DNA of 64,000 nt. Origin: an uncultured Tolumonas sp. Lineage in GTDB: Bacteria > Pseudomonadota > Gammaproteobacteria > Enterobacterales > Aeromonadaceae. The stretch covers positions 62,001-126,000 of the forward strand of contig NZ_OY781390.1 of NCBI RefSeq assembly GCF_963676665.1, written 5' to 3'. The translations under genes and the position numbers were made by a program. Under the pieces are notes generated by a model that was not told the DNA's origin, made no database searches, and was given only the letters and a program-made list of their open reading frames with translations. Every line of letters starts with the position of its first letter. Position 1 is the first letter of the stretch. Positions 1-8,162 of this stretch are shown here, piece by piece.

Positions 1-1
1 T

Positions 2-1090
2 TCATTTGTACATCACATCATGGGTGGTGACGGGCATGAAGGCGAATGGCGGATCATGCTCAACCTGTTTGGTCTGCTTTCTGGCTTTGCGATTTTGGCA
101 AAACACTTTGATGAATCTCATCTGCCAAAGGTTTTACCAAAATACCTGCCAGATGATTGGAAAGGCGGTTTTGTTTTATTAGTGATGATTTTTGTCACCA
201 GTGGTTTTCTCGATAATATTGCGGCAGCGATGATTGGCGGGGCGATCGCGTTTGTCGTGTTCAAACAGCGAGTGCATATTGGTTATCTGGCTGCGATTGT
301 GGCAGCGAGTAATGCCGGCGGTTCTGGCTCGGTGGTGGGTGACACGACGACCACTCTGATGTGGATTGATGGTGTCAGTCAGCTTAATGTTTTACATGCT
401 TACATCGCTGCGGCGGTTTCACTGGTGATTTTTGGCGTAATTGCCTCGAAACAACAAGATAAGTATCAGCGTATTGTAAAAGATGGGCCGAAATCAGTTC
501 AGGTTGAGTGGAAAAAAATCTATGTGGTGGGGCTGATACTGTTACTGGCAGTAGCGACCAATTACTTGCTTGATTTTCCGGCATTGGGTGTTTGGGTCGC
601 GATTTTGCTTGGTGCACTGGTCGTGAAAACGCCGTGGCGCGAAATTAATCACGCCTTACCCGGCACTGTTTTTTTGTTGGGGCTGGTGAGTTGTGCATCA
701 TTAATGCCGGTCGATGAATTACCTCCGGCCTCTTGGGTAACCACATTCTGGTTGGGGTTCATTTCAGCTGTGTTTGATAACATACCGTTGACTAAGTTGT
801 GCCTTGAACAAGGGGGTTATGACTGGGGTATTCTGGCCTATGCAGTGGGGTTTGGTGGCTCTATGCTGTGGTTTGGTTCATCCGCTGGTGTCGCATTATC
901 CAGTATGTACCCACAAGCGCGCTCAGCGGTAAACTGGGTCCGTCAGGGATGGCATGTTCCTGTAGCGTATGTAGTTGGTTTTTTTGTGATGTTGGCGGCG
1001 GCGGGCTGGTCACCGCAGGAATCTTATAAAACAGAGGTAAATTCTGTAAAAGAGCCACAGATTTCCGTTGCGGCTACTATGGAAAATTGA
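2..1090 (+). CDS. Na+/H+ antiporter NhaD/ArsB-type permease, 5'-truncated by window edge
   Basis: The reading frame is open from base 2, so the true start lies outside the window; the ATG at 20 follows in-frame codons for SFVHHI. The visible 362 residues contain about eight hydrophobic segments. Conserved stretches such as FLDNIAAAMIGGAIAF, SNAGGSGSVVGDTTTTLMW and VFDNIPLTKLCLEQ are typical of the ion-transporter (IT) superfamily that holds NhaD, ArsB and the citrate/SLC13-like permeases. The duplicated FDN/DN motifs and GD-T-T-T-L-M-W point to a sodium/proton antiporter-like protein of the inner membrane. The substrate cannot be settled from sequence alone. The gene ends just before a strong terminator shared with the convergent chloride channel gene. 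Confidence 0.75.
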   Translation, partial: SFVHHIMGGDGHEGEWRIMLNLFGLLSGFAILAKHFDESHLPKVLPKYLPDDWKGGFVLLVMIFVTSGFLDNIAAAMIGGAIAFVVFKQRVHIGYLAAIVAASNAGGSGSVVGDTTTTLMWIDGVSQLNVLHAYIAAAVSLVIFGVIASKQQDKYQRIVKDGPKSVQVEWKKIYVVGLILLLAVATNYLLDFPALGVWVAILLGALVVKTPWREINHALPGTVFLLGLVSCASLMPVDELPPASWVTTFWLGFISAVFDNIPLTKLCLEQGGYDWGILAYAVGFGGSMLWFGSSAGVALSSMYPQARSAVNWVRQGWHVPVAYVVGFFVMLAAAGWSPQESYKTEVNSVKEPQISVAATMEN

Positions 1091-1124
1091 AAAAGAAGGC
1101 AGCTTGATAGCTGCCTTCTTTTTT
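1091..1124. terminator. Bidirectional rho-independent terminator
   Basis: A perfect 14-bp stem (1091-1104 with 1109-1122) closes a TGAT loop. It begins with an A run and ends with a T run, so it can work on both strands. It sits between the convergent permease (ends 1090) and clcA (ends 1128). Confidence 0.92.
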
Positions 1125-1127
1125 ATA

Positions 1128-2522
1128 TCATGCAAGATTGGGGGTTTTAGCTACTTTATTTGCCAGACGTAATGTTCTTTCTAATATCTGACTGTAGATA
1201 GGTTTACCACCGAGCATTTGTGCAACGAGTGTCGCACTCAGTGTTGTAACCATCATAGGAAGAATAAGGCCGTAATTATTTGTCATCTCAGTTACCAAAA
1301 TAATTCCTGTTACAGGTGCTCTGACCGAAGCCGCAAATAGCGCACCCATTCCGACAATTGGGAAAACGCCGTATGCAATACTAATTTCGGGGAACAGCAG
1401 ATGAGACATATTACCGGCTAGTGCACCACACAAGGTTCCTAAAGCCAAAGAGGGGGCAAAAACACCGCCTGGAATACCGGAACAAAAACAAAGTAGCGTC
1501 CCTAAAAAACGCCATGCCAAAAGCCAGAAAAGCCATGTAAATGATGCAGGGTGTGTTACCCACGCAGGAATAAGATGCATCCCGCCAGATGTCAGGTTGT
1601 TGCCATAAAGCGAGATAACACCAAACATGCCTGCAACAATGCTGCCGGTTATAACAAATACAATGCGCCGGTTCTTATGAAGGGATAAGTAACCATTCTG
1701 GAATGCATTCACACACCGATTAAAGACATATCCTATGCCCCCCATTGCACAACCAAAGGCGAAAAACAAAATTAATGAAGGAATAGCGGGCGTTGGAAAC
1801 GTGGGTAAGTCAAATACCGGGCTGGACCCGAAAGCGAGCTGACGAATAATCGTGCCACTGATCACTGCGATTGAGACTACTTTGATGGATAAGAATGAAT
1901 AACGAAATTGAGGCCGCATTTCTTCCAAAACAAACAAGATGCCGGCAAGCGGAGCATTAAACGCAGAAGCTAGCCCCGTCGCTGCCCCCGCTGCAAGTAG
2001 TGCATGGGAGGCATCTTTCGGCAGTTTAAATAAGTCCGCGACCATTTTGCCAATATTCCCGCCAATTTGAACGGAAGGACCTTCTCTGCCTAAAATCATT
2101 TCTGAGCTTAACGCACAAGTTCCGCCGAAGAATTTGACCGGAAGAACGCGCTTCCATCGAACCGGACGAACATCGTCGAGAGCACCTTCAATTTCAGGTA
2201 TCCCAGAGCCACCAGCCTCGGGTGCGAAGCGATGCATGAGATAAAAGGCGATCCCTCCCAGTACTGCGCTGCATAGGAATGCCGCTATCAAGCGCAAAGA
2301 TGCATCGATGTGCTGTAAAAAAATAATTCTGGTTTCAGATAATTCATCAACGGCAAATTCAAAAAGAACGCATACCGCAGCTGTAAGGCTGCCAGCTAAT
2401 GAAGCAAGCGCCAGCACTTTAGGTGCGGTAGTGTCATGACGGATGAAGCGGCGAATTAGACGTCGGACATGTCGACTGCGTTTGGGTGGTAACTGTTGTT
2501 CACTCATCAAATTGATTGGCAT
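1128..2522 (-). CDS. clcA: ClC-type H+/Cl- exchange transporter ClcA
   Basis: This 464-residue protein has the signature ClC selectivity-filter motifs: GSGIPE (about 105-110), GREGP (145-149, gating glutamate E147), GIPGGVFAP in the middle and Tyr in GGKPIYS near the C terminus. The internal proton glutamate of exchangers is kept: EEM at about 200-202, aligned with E202-E203 of E. coli ClcA. This supports a 2:1 chloride/proton antiporter rather than a channel. The family helps enterobacteria in extreme acid resistance at the inner membrane. It is transcribed alone, convergent with the preceding permease. No good ribosome binding site precedes either the ATG at 2522 or the in-frame ATG at 2507, so the start is uncertain. 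Confidence 0.93.
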   Translation of the reverse strand: MPINLMSEQQLPPKRSRHVRRLIRRFIRHDTTAPKVLALASLAGSLTAAVCVLFEFAVDELSETRIIFLQHIDASLRLIAAFLCSAVLGGIAFYLMHRFAPEAGGSGIPEIEGALDDVRPVRWKRVLPVKFFGGTCALSSEMILGREGPSVQIGGNIGKMVADLFKLPKDASHALLAAGAATGLASAFNAPLAGILFVLEEMRPQFRYSFLSIKVVSIAVISGTIIRQLAFGSSPVFDLPTFPTPAIPSLILFFAFGCAMGGIGYVFNRCVNAFQNGYLSLHKNRRIVFVITGSIVAGMFGVISLYGNNLTSGGMHLIPAWVTHPASFTWLFWLLAWRFLGTLLCFCSGIPGGVFAPSLALGTLCGALAGNMSHLLFPEISIAYGVFPIVGMGALFAASVRAPVTGIILVTEMTNNYGLILPMMVTTLSATLVAQMLGGKPIYSQILERTLRLANKVAKTPNLA

Positions 2523-2801
2523 CTGTTTATATTGTCGTTATTTTGTAATAAAACTGAAAAATAACCAATAGAAAATGCGAAGTTATTTATATCTTTATAT
2601 GGCACGGAAAATTATTTTATTTTTACGGATTATTATTTGCAATTGCCAGGATTAATAACAACGCAATACTTTGAAAATATTACCATAAACCCAACAGGGA
2701 GACATTTACCCCACATTGTGTTAAGCTTCTGTTAATTTCACATGCGTTGCCAGGATTTAATAGACGTTTTAACTAAGCTCACACAAGAAAAGGAAACTTA
2801 T

Positions 2802-3608
2802 ATGAAAGTTGGATTGATTGGTTTTGGTAAAACAGGCAGAGCTGTCGCATCTGTTTTATTAGAGTCAAAAGAGGTAAACCTTCAGTGGGTGCTCCGTAAA
2901 TCAACAATACTTGAACACCGCTCTGTACCTGAATTTTTGGGCGTACACTCCGATGAACCAGGATTGATTTACTCTGTGAGTGAATTTAGCGCTGATGAGT
3001 TATTGGAAAGGCATCCTGTCGACGTTATTGTCGATTTTTCCTCAGCAGATGGTGTGGATTATTATGCGGAAGCAGCAGCTAAGCGAGGTGTTACAATTAT
3101 TAGCGCTATTTCTGCTTATCCAAGCGACAAACTAAAAGTTCTTTCAGATATTTCCGACAAGGTGCCTGTGCTTCATTCGCCTAATATTACATTAGGTATT
3201 AATTTCTTAATGATTGCGGCTAAAATACTCAAAAATATAGCGCCTTATACAGATATCGAAATCATTGAAGAGCATTTCAAAAATAAACCAGAAATTTCCG
3301 GCACAGCAAAAAAAATAGCACAAACATTAGATTTGCCAGATGATTCAATAAAAACCATCAGAGCTGGCGGTATTATTGGCGTTCATGAAATCATTTTTGG
3401 TTTCCCATATCAGGTTGTTAGGCTTCGACATGAATCGATATCGCGTGAAGCTTTTGGTAATGGGATTATATTTGCGCTAGAAAATTTAGTTGGAAAAAAT
3501 AGCGGACTTTACACAATGGAAGACTTGCTGTTGCCATTTTTTCACCTAAATTCTCCGGAGCAAGAATACATTGAGAACAACACAAAACCATGGTGGAAAT
3601 TTTGGTAA
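2802..3608 (+). CDS. 4-hydroxy-tetrahydrodipicolinate reductase-like protein (divergent DapB)
   Basis: The 268-residue protein has an N-terminal Rossmann motif (GLIGFGKTGRAV) and a DapB-type C-terminal domain. At the catalytic loop it reads EEHFKNKPEISGTA, where canonical DapB has E-x-H-H-x-x-K-x-D-x-P-S-G-T-A. The catalytic His and Lys and the substrate-binding SGTA survive, but the second His is Phe, the proline is gone and the loop is one residue shorter. The segment IRAGGIIGVHEIIFG is also DapB-like. The family makes tetrahydrodipicolinate for lysine and diaminopimelate; whether this copy is the housekeeping enzyme or a paralogue with another job is not visible. The ATG at 2802 is preferred to the upstream in-frame ATG at 2742 because AAAGGA lies about 7 nt before it. 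Confidence 0.75.
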   Translation: MKVGLIGFGKTGRAVASVLLESKEVNLQWVLRKSTILEHRSVPEFLGVHSDEPGLIYSVSEFSADELLERHPVDVIVDFSSADGVDYYAEAAAKRGVTIISAISAYPSDKLKVLSDISDKVPVLHSPNITLGINFLMIAAKILKNIAPYTDIEIIEEHFKNKPEISGTAKKIAQTLDLPDDSIKTIRAGGIIGVHEIIFGFPYQVVRLRHESISREAFGNGIIFALENLVGKNSGLYTMEDLLLPFFHLNSPEQEYIENNTKPWWKFW

Positions 3609-3718
3609 TTCATTACCAATTAATTATTCTATCTGTTGTTCAGGTTTGTGTTAAAGAGGCATGTTAAATAGGCTGAGATAATTATAGTTCGCATTGATGC
3701 TTCTTGGTTTTTTCATTT

Positions 3719-3759
3719 GGAGTATTCCTGTTTTCAATAGGAATACTCCTTTATTTTTT
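3719..3759 (+). terminator. Rho-independent terminator after the dapB-like gene
   Basis: A perfect 11-bp stem, GGAGTATTCCT (3719-3729) with its complement at 3739-3749, encloses a 9-nt loop and is followed by a T-rich tract to 3759. The rest of the 350-bp gap between 3609 and 3960 shows no convincing gene. Confidence 0.88.
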
Positions 3760-3960
3760 GCTTTGATGCAGACGTTAGCAATCACATCCGCCAGCGAATA
3801 TGAACTAAATCGTTACTTGTGGATCAGCAAAGTATCAATAAAAGTAAAAGATTTATTTTGGCGGCGGAATACCACAATGCGAACTAAACTGAAATTGAGC
3901 ATAAGCCGATGACAAACGGATAAATCACTCGCTTTGATTCTCTATTGGCTGGAGGTATTA

Positions 3961-5220
3961 ATGCAATATTTCAGCTGGTTACCATCCGAAGGGGAACATA
4001 TGGTGTTTGTCTTGTTCCTTTCCTTTCTCATTGGTCTGGAGCGAGAAGAACGTAAATCTGATGGAAGTTATGTATTCGGTGGCGTTCGTGTATTTCCACT
4101 AATCGGACTGATCGGTTATACGCTGGCAGTTCTTTCTGGTGGTGAGTTGTTGCCGCAAGTATTGGGGTTTGCCGTCATCTCTGGATTTCTTTGGATATCT
4201 TATTGGCACAAACTCTCGGGCACTGGAGGGTCAGGGCTTGCCTCTGAGATGTCTGGCTTGGTGACCTATTTGGTCGGGGTGCTTATCTATCATGAGATGT
4301 TATGGGTTGCGACAACATTAACAGTAGCCAGCGTTTTATTACTTGAACTCAAAACGCATCTGGAAGCATTAGCTCGGCGAATTGAAACAACCGACATCCT
4401 TAATTTTGCCAAGTTTTTGCTATTGTCAGGAGTCATTTTACCGTTATTGCCTGATACCCCATTCAGCGAATACCAAATTAATCCATTTAAAATCTGGTTG
4501 GTTGTAGTCGCGGTCAGCGCTGTATCGTATGGTAGTTATGTGTTGCAACGACTCACCAAAGGTCAGGGTGGCGTTATTCTTGCTGCGATATTAGGTGGCG
4601 CTTATTCATCGACAGTAACCACAGTGGTATTGGCCCGTCGTTCCAAAAAGGAAGGGCAGGATCACCTCTTTTCGGGTGGTATTTTACTCGCGTCAGGCGT
4701 GATGTATTTACGTCTTATCATTTTACTGGCCTTGTTCAATCAAGAATTGATGAAGCAGTTAGCACCGGCATTTCTGATTTTGGCGATGGTGGCGATAACT
4801 ATCGGTTGGTTGTGGTCGCGGCAAGGTGATGTCATCGTTTTGAAAACCAGCGATATGTTCGAGACGAAGAATCCGCTGGAAATCAGTGCTGCATTGCTAT
4901 TCGCCGTATTATTCGTCGCTATGCTGGTAGCCACACATCTGGCAATCAAGTATTTAGGCCAGTATGGTGTCTATACGCTTGCTTCCGTAATGGGGGTGAC
5001 CGACGTCGATCCCTTTATCATGGGAATGGCGCAAGCCGACACGGCGTTAACACCTTTACATGTGGCCGCGTCCGGGATTTTAGTCGCAGCATCAAGCAAT
5101 AATGTGGCTAAGGGTATTTACGCATACACTTTATCGTCTCGGCGCGCTGGCATACAAAGCCTAATCTTTCTGGTGTGTTTGGCTGTTTGCGGGTTGCTAC
5201 CTATGTTTATGCTTGGGTAA
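3961..5220 (+). CDS. MgtC/SapB-family membrane protein with DUF4010
   Basis: The 419-residue protein is highly hydrophobic, with about a dozen predicted membrane spans. The N-terminal part carries the MgtC hallmark LSFLIGLEREERKSDG and then FGGVRVFPLIGLIGY. The C-terminal two thirds match the DUF4010 layout, with GGAYSSTVTTVVLARRSK and GVTDVDPFIMGMAQ. Two-domain MgtC-DUF4010 proteins are common inner-membrane proteins of unknown transport activity, so MgtC-like magnesium or ATPase modulation should not be assumed. The ATG at 3961 is chosen because GGAGG stands 5-6 nt upstream. The stop at 5220 lies 25 bp before the next gene. Confidence 0.85.
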   Translation: MQYFSWLPSEGEHMVFVLFLSFLIGLEREERKSDGSYVFGGVRVFPLIGLIGYTLAVLSGGELLPQVLGFAVISGFLWISYWHKLSGTGGSGLASEMSGLVTYLVGVLIYHEMLWVATTLTVASVLLLELKTHLEALARRIETTDILNFAKFLLLSGVILPLLPDTPFSEYQINPFKIWLVVVAVSAVSYGSYVLQRLTKGQGGVILAAILGGAYSSTVTTVVLARRSKKEGQDHLFSGGILLASGVMYLRLIILLALFNQELMKQLAPAFLILAMVAITIGWLWSRQGDVIVLKTSDMFETKNPLEISAALLFAVLFVAMLVATHLAIKYLGQYGVYTLASVMGVTDVDPFIMGMAQADTALTPLHVAASGILVAASSNNVAKGIYAYTLSSRRAGIQSLIFLVCLAVCGLLPMFMLG

Positions 5221-5245
5221 AAATAACTGCATAATAAGGTTATTT

Positions 5246-5770
5246 ATGAAATTTAATACCGTATTTTCAACAACCCTATTCTGCGGATTGATCATGTTTG
5301 CTGGTTTGCCCATTGCTTTTGCGACCGAGACTAGCCGACAGGCTGAAGTGAGGGACAAGGGAGCGGTGATCATGCCGTTCCAGTTAAAAGCGACTACGCA
5401 CTTTTTCGCCAAAAAACAGGATGGAGGAATACAGCAGGTTGTAGCTAAAGATCCCCACGACAACACTCAGATCCGTTTGATTCGTGAGCACTTACAAAAA
5501 ATTACTCAGCAATTCAGGCATCAGGATTTTTCCGATCCAGCGACGATCCATGGGGCATCGATGCCCGGACTCAGAGAGCTGCAGAAAGCCAAATCGGGTG
5601 AAATTAATATCACTTATCAAGACCTGCCTAATGGGGAGCAAATTCGATATTCAACGGAAAATAAAAAATTGATAAAAGCGCTACACCGGTGGTTTGATGC
5701 TCAAATGTCAGATCATGGCGCAGACGCCAAAGAGGGCTCAATGCAACACGATATGATGAAACATCATTAA
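5246..5770 (+). CDS. Secreted protein of unknown function, partner of SigZ-like factor
   Basis: The 174-residue product starts with a clear Sec signal peptide (MKFNTVFSTTLFCGLIMFAG, cleavage near AFA-TE). The mature part contains GAVIMPFQLKATTHFF, HLQKITQQFRHQDFSDP, IHGASMPGLREL and HRWFDAQMSDHGAD. This conserved layout belongs to small periplasmic proteins that databases have sometimes mislabelled as aspartate carbamoyltransferase; no carbamoyltransferase motif is visible. The C terminus is His/Met-rich (MQHDMMKHH), which might bind metal. It lies upstream of the sigma factor with a 58-bp gap and is probably in one operon with it. The ATG at 5246 is favoured because the signal peptide begins there. 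Confidence 0.7.
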   Translation: MKFNTVFSTTLFCGLIMFAGLPIAFATETSRQAEVRDKGAVIMPFQLKATTHFFAKKQDGGIQQVVAKDPHDNTQIRLIREHLQKITQQFRHQDFSDPATIHGASMPGLRELQKAKSGEINITYQDLPNGEQIRYSTENKKLIKALHRWFDAQMSDHGADAKEGSMQHDMMKHH

Positions 5771-5828
5771 ACCTTTATCCTTAAAGCCTAGGCTGTAACG
5801 GTTGATTGAAAACCAGGGCGTTATCACT

Positions 5829-6380
5829 ATGTCAAACAACACCAAAATCCCTCCTTGCATATTAACTGCGTGGCGTGAAAATGAAGATGAACTGAAGAAT
5901 TGGTTGATAAGTAACGTGTCTGATAGAGAGCGAGCAGCCGATCCGTTACATGATATTTTCATTAAAGCGATTTCGCAGGGAAATGCATTCTGTAATATTC
6001 GCAACCCTCGGGCCTGGCTGTTTCAGGTTGCGCGCAATTACCTGATCGATGCATACCGAAAAGATAAAAAGTTACTTCCGTTGCCGGATGATCTTGATGT
6101 CGAAAATGATACGGATGTTATGGCGACAATTGATAAATTAACGCAATGTTTACCTCGAGTACTCAGTGAACTCACGCCTGATGACCGTGATATTCTGCGG
6201 CAATGTGATATTGAAAATATGACCTTACAACATTATGCCGACTCTAATCATCTCACCTTAGCGGCCACGAAATCACGAATTCAACGAGCCAGAAAACGGT
6301 TACGGGAAAACATGATCCAAAAATGTCAGGTTGTGCTTGATGATGATGGTTCAGTCTGCTGTTTTACCTCGCGAGAGTAA
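5829..6380 (+). CDS. RNA polymerase ECF sigma factor, SigZ-like
   Basis: The 183-residue protein has the two ECF sigma regions. Region 2 carries DPLHDIFIKA and NPRAWLFQVARNYLIDAYRK; region 4 carries LTPDDRDILRQCDIENMTLQHYADSNHLTLAATKSRIQRARKRLRE as the -35-binding helix-turn-helix. The tail ends with three cysteines (QKC...VCCF), a feature of SigZ-type factors and a possible metal or redox sensor. No anti-sigma gene is adjacent. Neighbouring genes are the secreted protein above and the permease plus mini-thioredoxin below, so they are the likely targets. ATG 5829 is preferred over an in-frame TTG at 5802. Confidence 0.83.
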   Translation: MSNNTKIPPCILTAWRENEDELKNWLISNVSDRERAADPLHDIFIKAISQGNAFCNIRNPRAWLFQVARNYLIDAYRKDKKLLPLPDDLDVENDTDVMATIDKLTQCLPRVLSELTPDDRDILRQCDIENMTLQHYADSNHLTLAATKSRIQRARKRLRENMIQKCQVVLDDDGSVCCFTSRE

Positions 6381-6488
6381 TGATTCCATTTAATAAAAGA
6401 ATATTTTTTGCCAATGTACCTGCATCTTTTTTAGATCGTCATCGTCTTCTTGTTAAGAGCAATAGAATTATGTGCGTACGAGAAAAAG

Positions 6489-7532
6489 ATGAGTGCCGTT
6501 ATATACGTAAGAACATTTTCACAAAAACAACCGCTGCCTTTTTTGTTGATCGCTGGTGCGATCTGGTTTGGTTTGTATCTGCTGTTGATCCCCCTATCTG
6601 AGTCTTTGGTTGCTGCGTTACCCGTTGATAGAAACAGTCATTTGGGGGGGGCACTTCAATTCTTCTTTTACGACACACCCAAAGTATTAATGCTGTTAAC
6701 CGGCATCGTATTTGTCATGGGGATGATCAACTCCTATTTCACCCCTGAACGAACCCGCGCCTTATTGGCTAAACGAGGGGAAGGCGTTGCTAATGTGATG
6801 GCAGCCTGTTTGGGTATCGTGACGCCATTTTGTTCATGTTCTGCGATCCCGCTCTTTATCGGCTTTGTTCAGGCCGGTGTGCCTTTAGGTGTTACATTCT
6901 CATTTTTGATTTCAGCCCCGATGGTCAATGAAGTTGCACTAACTTTGCTATTTGGTTTGTTTGGCTGGAAAACAGCTTTGCTTTACATGAGTTTAGGATT
7001 GGCTGTGGCGATTGTATCTGGCTGGATTATTGGTCGTCTTAAAATGGAAAATCATCTGGAAGATTGGGTTCGCGACATGCCACGAACGACTGCCCATGTC
7101 GGTGATGATGCATTAACGCTGGCCGATCGTATTTTAAGTGGCTTCAGTGCGGTTCGAGACATTGTTGGCAAAGTTTGGCCTTATATTTTAGCGGGAATTG
7201 CGATTGGTGCCGGTATTCATGGTTATGTACCTGAGGATTTCATGGCGTCATTCATGGGCAAAGATGCCTGGTGGTCTGTGCCATTGGCTGTGGTGATTGG
7301 TGTTCCGATGTATACCAATGCGGCGGGTGTTATTCCCATCGTACAAGCTTTACTGGCGAAAGGTGCGGCTTTAGGCACTGTGCTGGCCTTTATGATGAGC
7401 GTTATTGGTCTCTCACTTCCCGAAACAATTATTTTGCGCAAGGTTCTCAAGCTACGTTTGATCGCCGTATTCGTTAGCGTAGTTGCCTGTGGGATCCTGT
7501 TGGTAGGTTATGTTTTTAACGCATTTCTCTGA
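6489..7532 (+). CDS. Permease of the ArsP/YraQ (DUF318) type
   Basis: The 347-residue inner-membrane protein has about eight spans and the hallmark CLGIVTPFCSCSAIPLFIGF, with the two cysteines in FCSCS used by ArsP-type permeases, followed by AGVPLGVTFSFLISAPMVNEVAL. A second conserved motif, GVPMYTNAAGVIPIVQALLAKG, occurs in the C-terminal half. Characterised relatives export trivalent organoarsenicals or other thiophilic metals, but the substrate here is unknown. A gene for a CxxC mini-thioredoxin follows after 27 bp, a very common pairing for this family. The start is ambiguous: ATG 6489 has a GAG six bases upstream, and an in-frame TTG exists at 6450. Confidence 0.8.
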   Translation: MSAVIYVRTFSQKQPLPFLLIAGAIWFGLYLLLIPLSESLVAALPVDRNSHLGGALQFFFYDTPKVLMLLTGIVFVMGMINSYFTPERTRALLAKRGEGVANVMAACLGIVTPFCSCSAIPLFIGFVQAGVPLGVTFSFLISAPMVNEVALTLLFGLFGWKTALLYMSLGLAVAIVSGWIIGRLKMENHLEDWVRDMPRTTAHVGDDALTLADRILSGFSAVRDIVGKVWPYILAGIAIGAGIHGYVPEDFMASFMGKDAWWSVPLAVVIGVPMYTNAAGVIPIVQALLAKGAALGTVLAFMMSVIGLSLPETIILRKVLKLRLIAVFVSVVACGILLVGYVFNAFL

Positions 7533-7559
7533 GCTGAATTTACATAAAAAGGAGTTCAT

Positions 7560-7799
7560 ATGAAAAATATCAAAGTGCTTGGTTCCGGCTGTTCGAATTG
7601 TAAAACGACTGTGCGTTTGATTGATGAGGTCGCTAAAGAATGCGGAGTAGAAATCCAATTAGAAAAAGTTGAAGCGATGCAGGATATCGTTAGCTATGGT
7701 GTTTTATCAACACCTGGTGTTGTCATTGATGGACAGGTGGTTCATTCAGGCGGTATCCCTGGCAAAGATAAAATCAAACAATGGTTTATACAGTCATGA
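7560..7799 (+). CDS. Mini-thioredoxin (redox-active disulfide protein 2 family)
   Basis: A 79-residue single-domain protein with the glutaredoxin/thioredoxin-like fold: KVLGSGCSNCKTTVRL carries the redox CSNC at residues 10-13, and STPGVVIDGQVVHSGGIP carries the cis-proline segment. It matches the small TM0996/MTH895-like thioredoxins that travel with DUF318 permeases. It probably reduces the permease cysteines or delivers a thiol-bound metal on the cytoplasmic side. A strong AAGGAG stands 7 nt before the ATG. It ends the operon. Confidence 0.85.
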   Translation: MKNIKVLGSGCSNCKTTVRLIDEVAKECGVEIQLEKVEAMQDIVSYGVLSTPGVVIDGQVVHSGGIPGKDKIKQWFIQS

Positions 7800-8051
7800 G
7801 GATTCATTCAGGAATCAAGTATGAATGGTCAGGATGGCTAAATGGCATTGAGAGCATTTCTAACGAAAGTTGGTCTGACTGCTGTTAATGCCATCCGACT
7901 CATAATCAATGACACGGTTGTGTTGTGGTGCAAATCTAGATAAACGCACTAATCTTGAAATGATTCTGGATCTTAAAACATCTCGAAGAATGGGTTTTAA
8001 AGACCTTCAATTGAAGCCTTATTCTGCCTAATCAATAATTTATAAAATTAT

Positions 8052-8090
8052 TGTCTGCGTTAATGTCACATTATTGTCATTTAAATGTCA
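8052..8090 (+). promoter_or_regulatory. PhoB box: three TGTCA direct repeats in front of pstS
   Basis: TGTCA occurs at 8064, 8075 and 8086, exactly 11 bp apart, with a degenerate TGTCT at 8052. This is the helical spacing of PhoB sites (TGTCA plus AT-rich spacer). The array lies 73 bp upstream of the pstS start and implies phosphate-starvation control. The rest of the 7800-8162 gap shows no gene. Confidence 0.9.
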
Positions 8091-8162
8091 TTTCCCATCC
8101 TTACAGTCACCTCGACTGGTCATGAAACATCACTAATTCGATTAATTAAGAATGTAGGAAAA

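Noticed and set aside
3694-3912. A 72-codon open frame downstream of the dapB-like gene
   Set aside because: It runs straight through the terminator hairpin at 3719-3759, has no ribosome binding site and no recognisable protein features.
8085-8162. Longer N terminus for PstS from ATG 8085
   Set aside because: The upstream ATG lies inside the PhoB box and the added residues would destroy the signal peptide.
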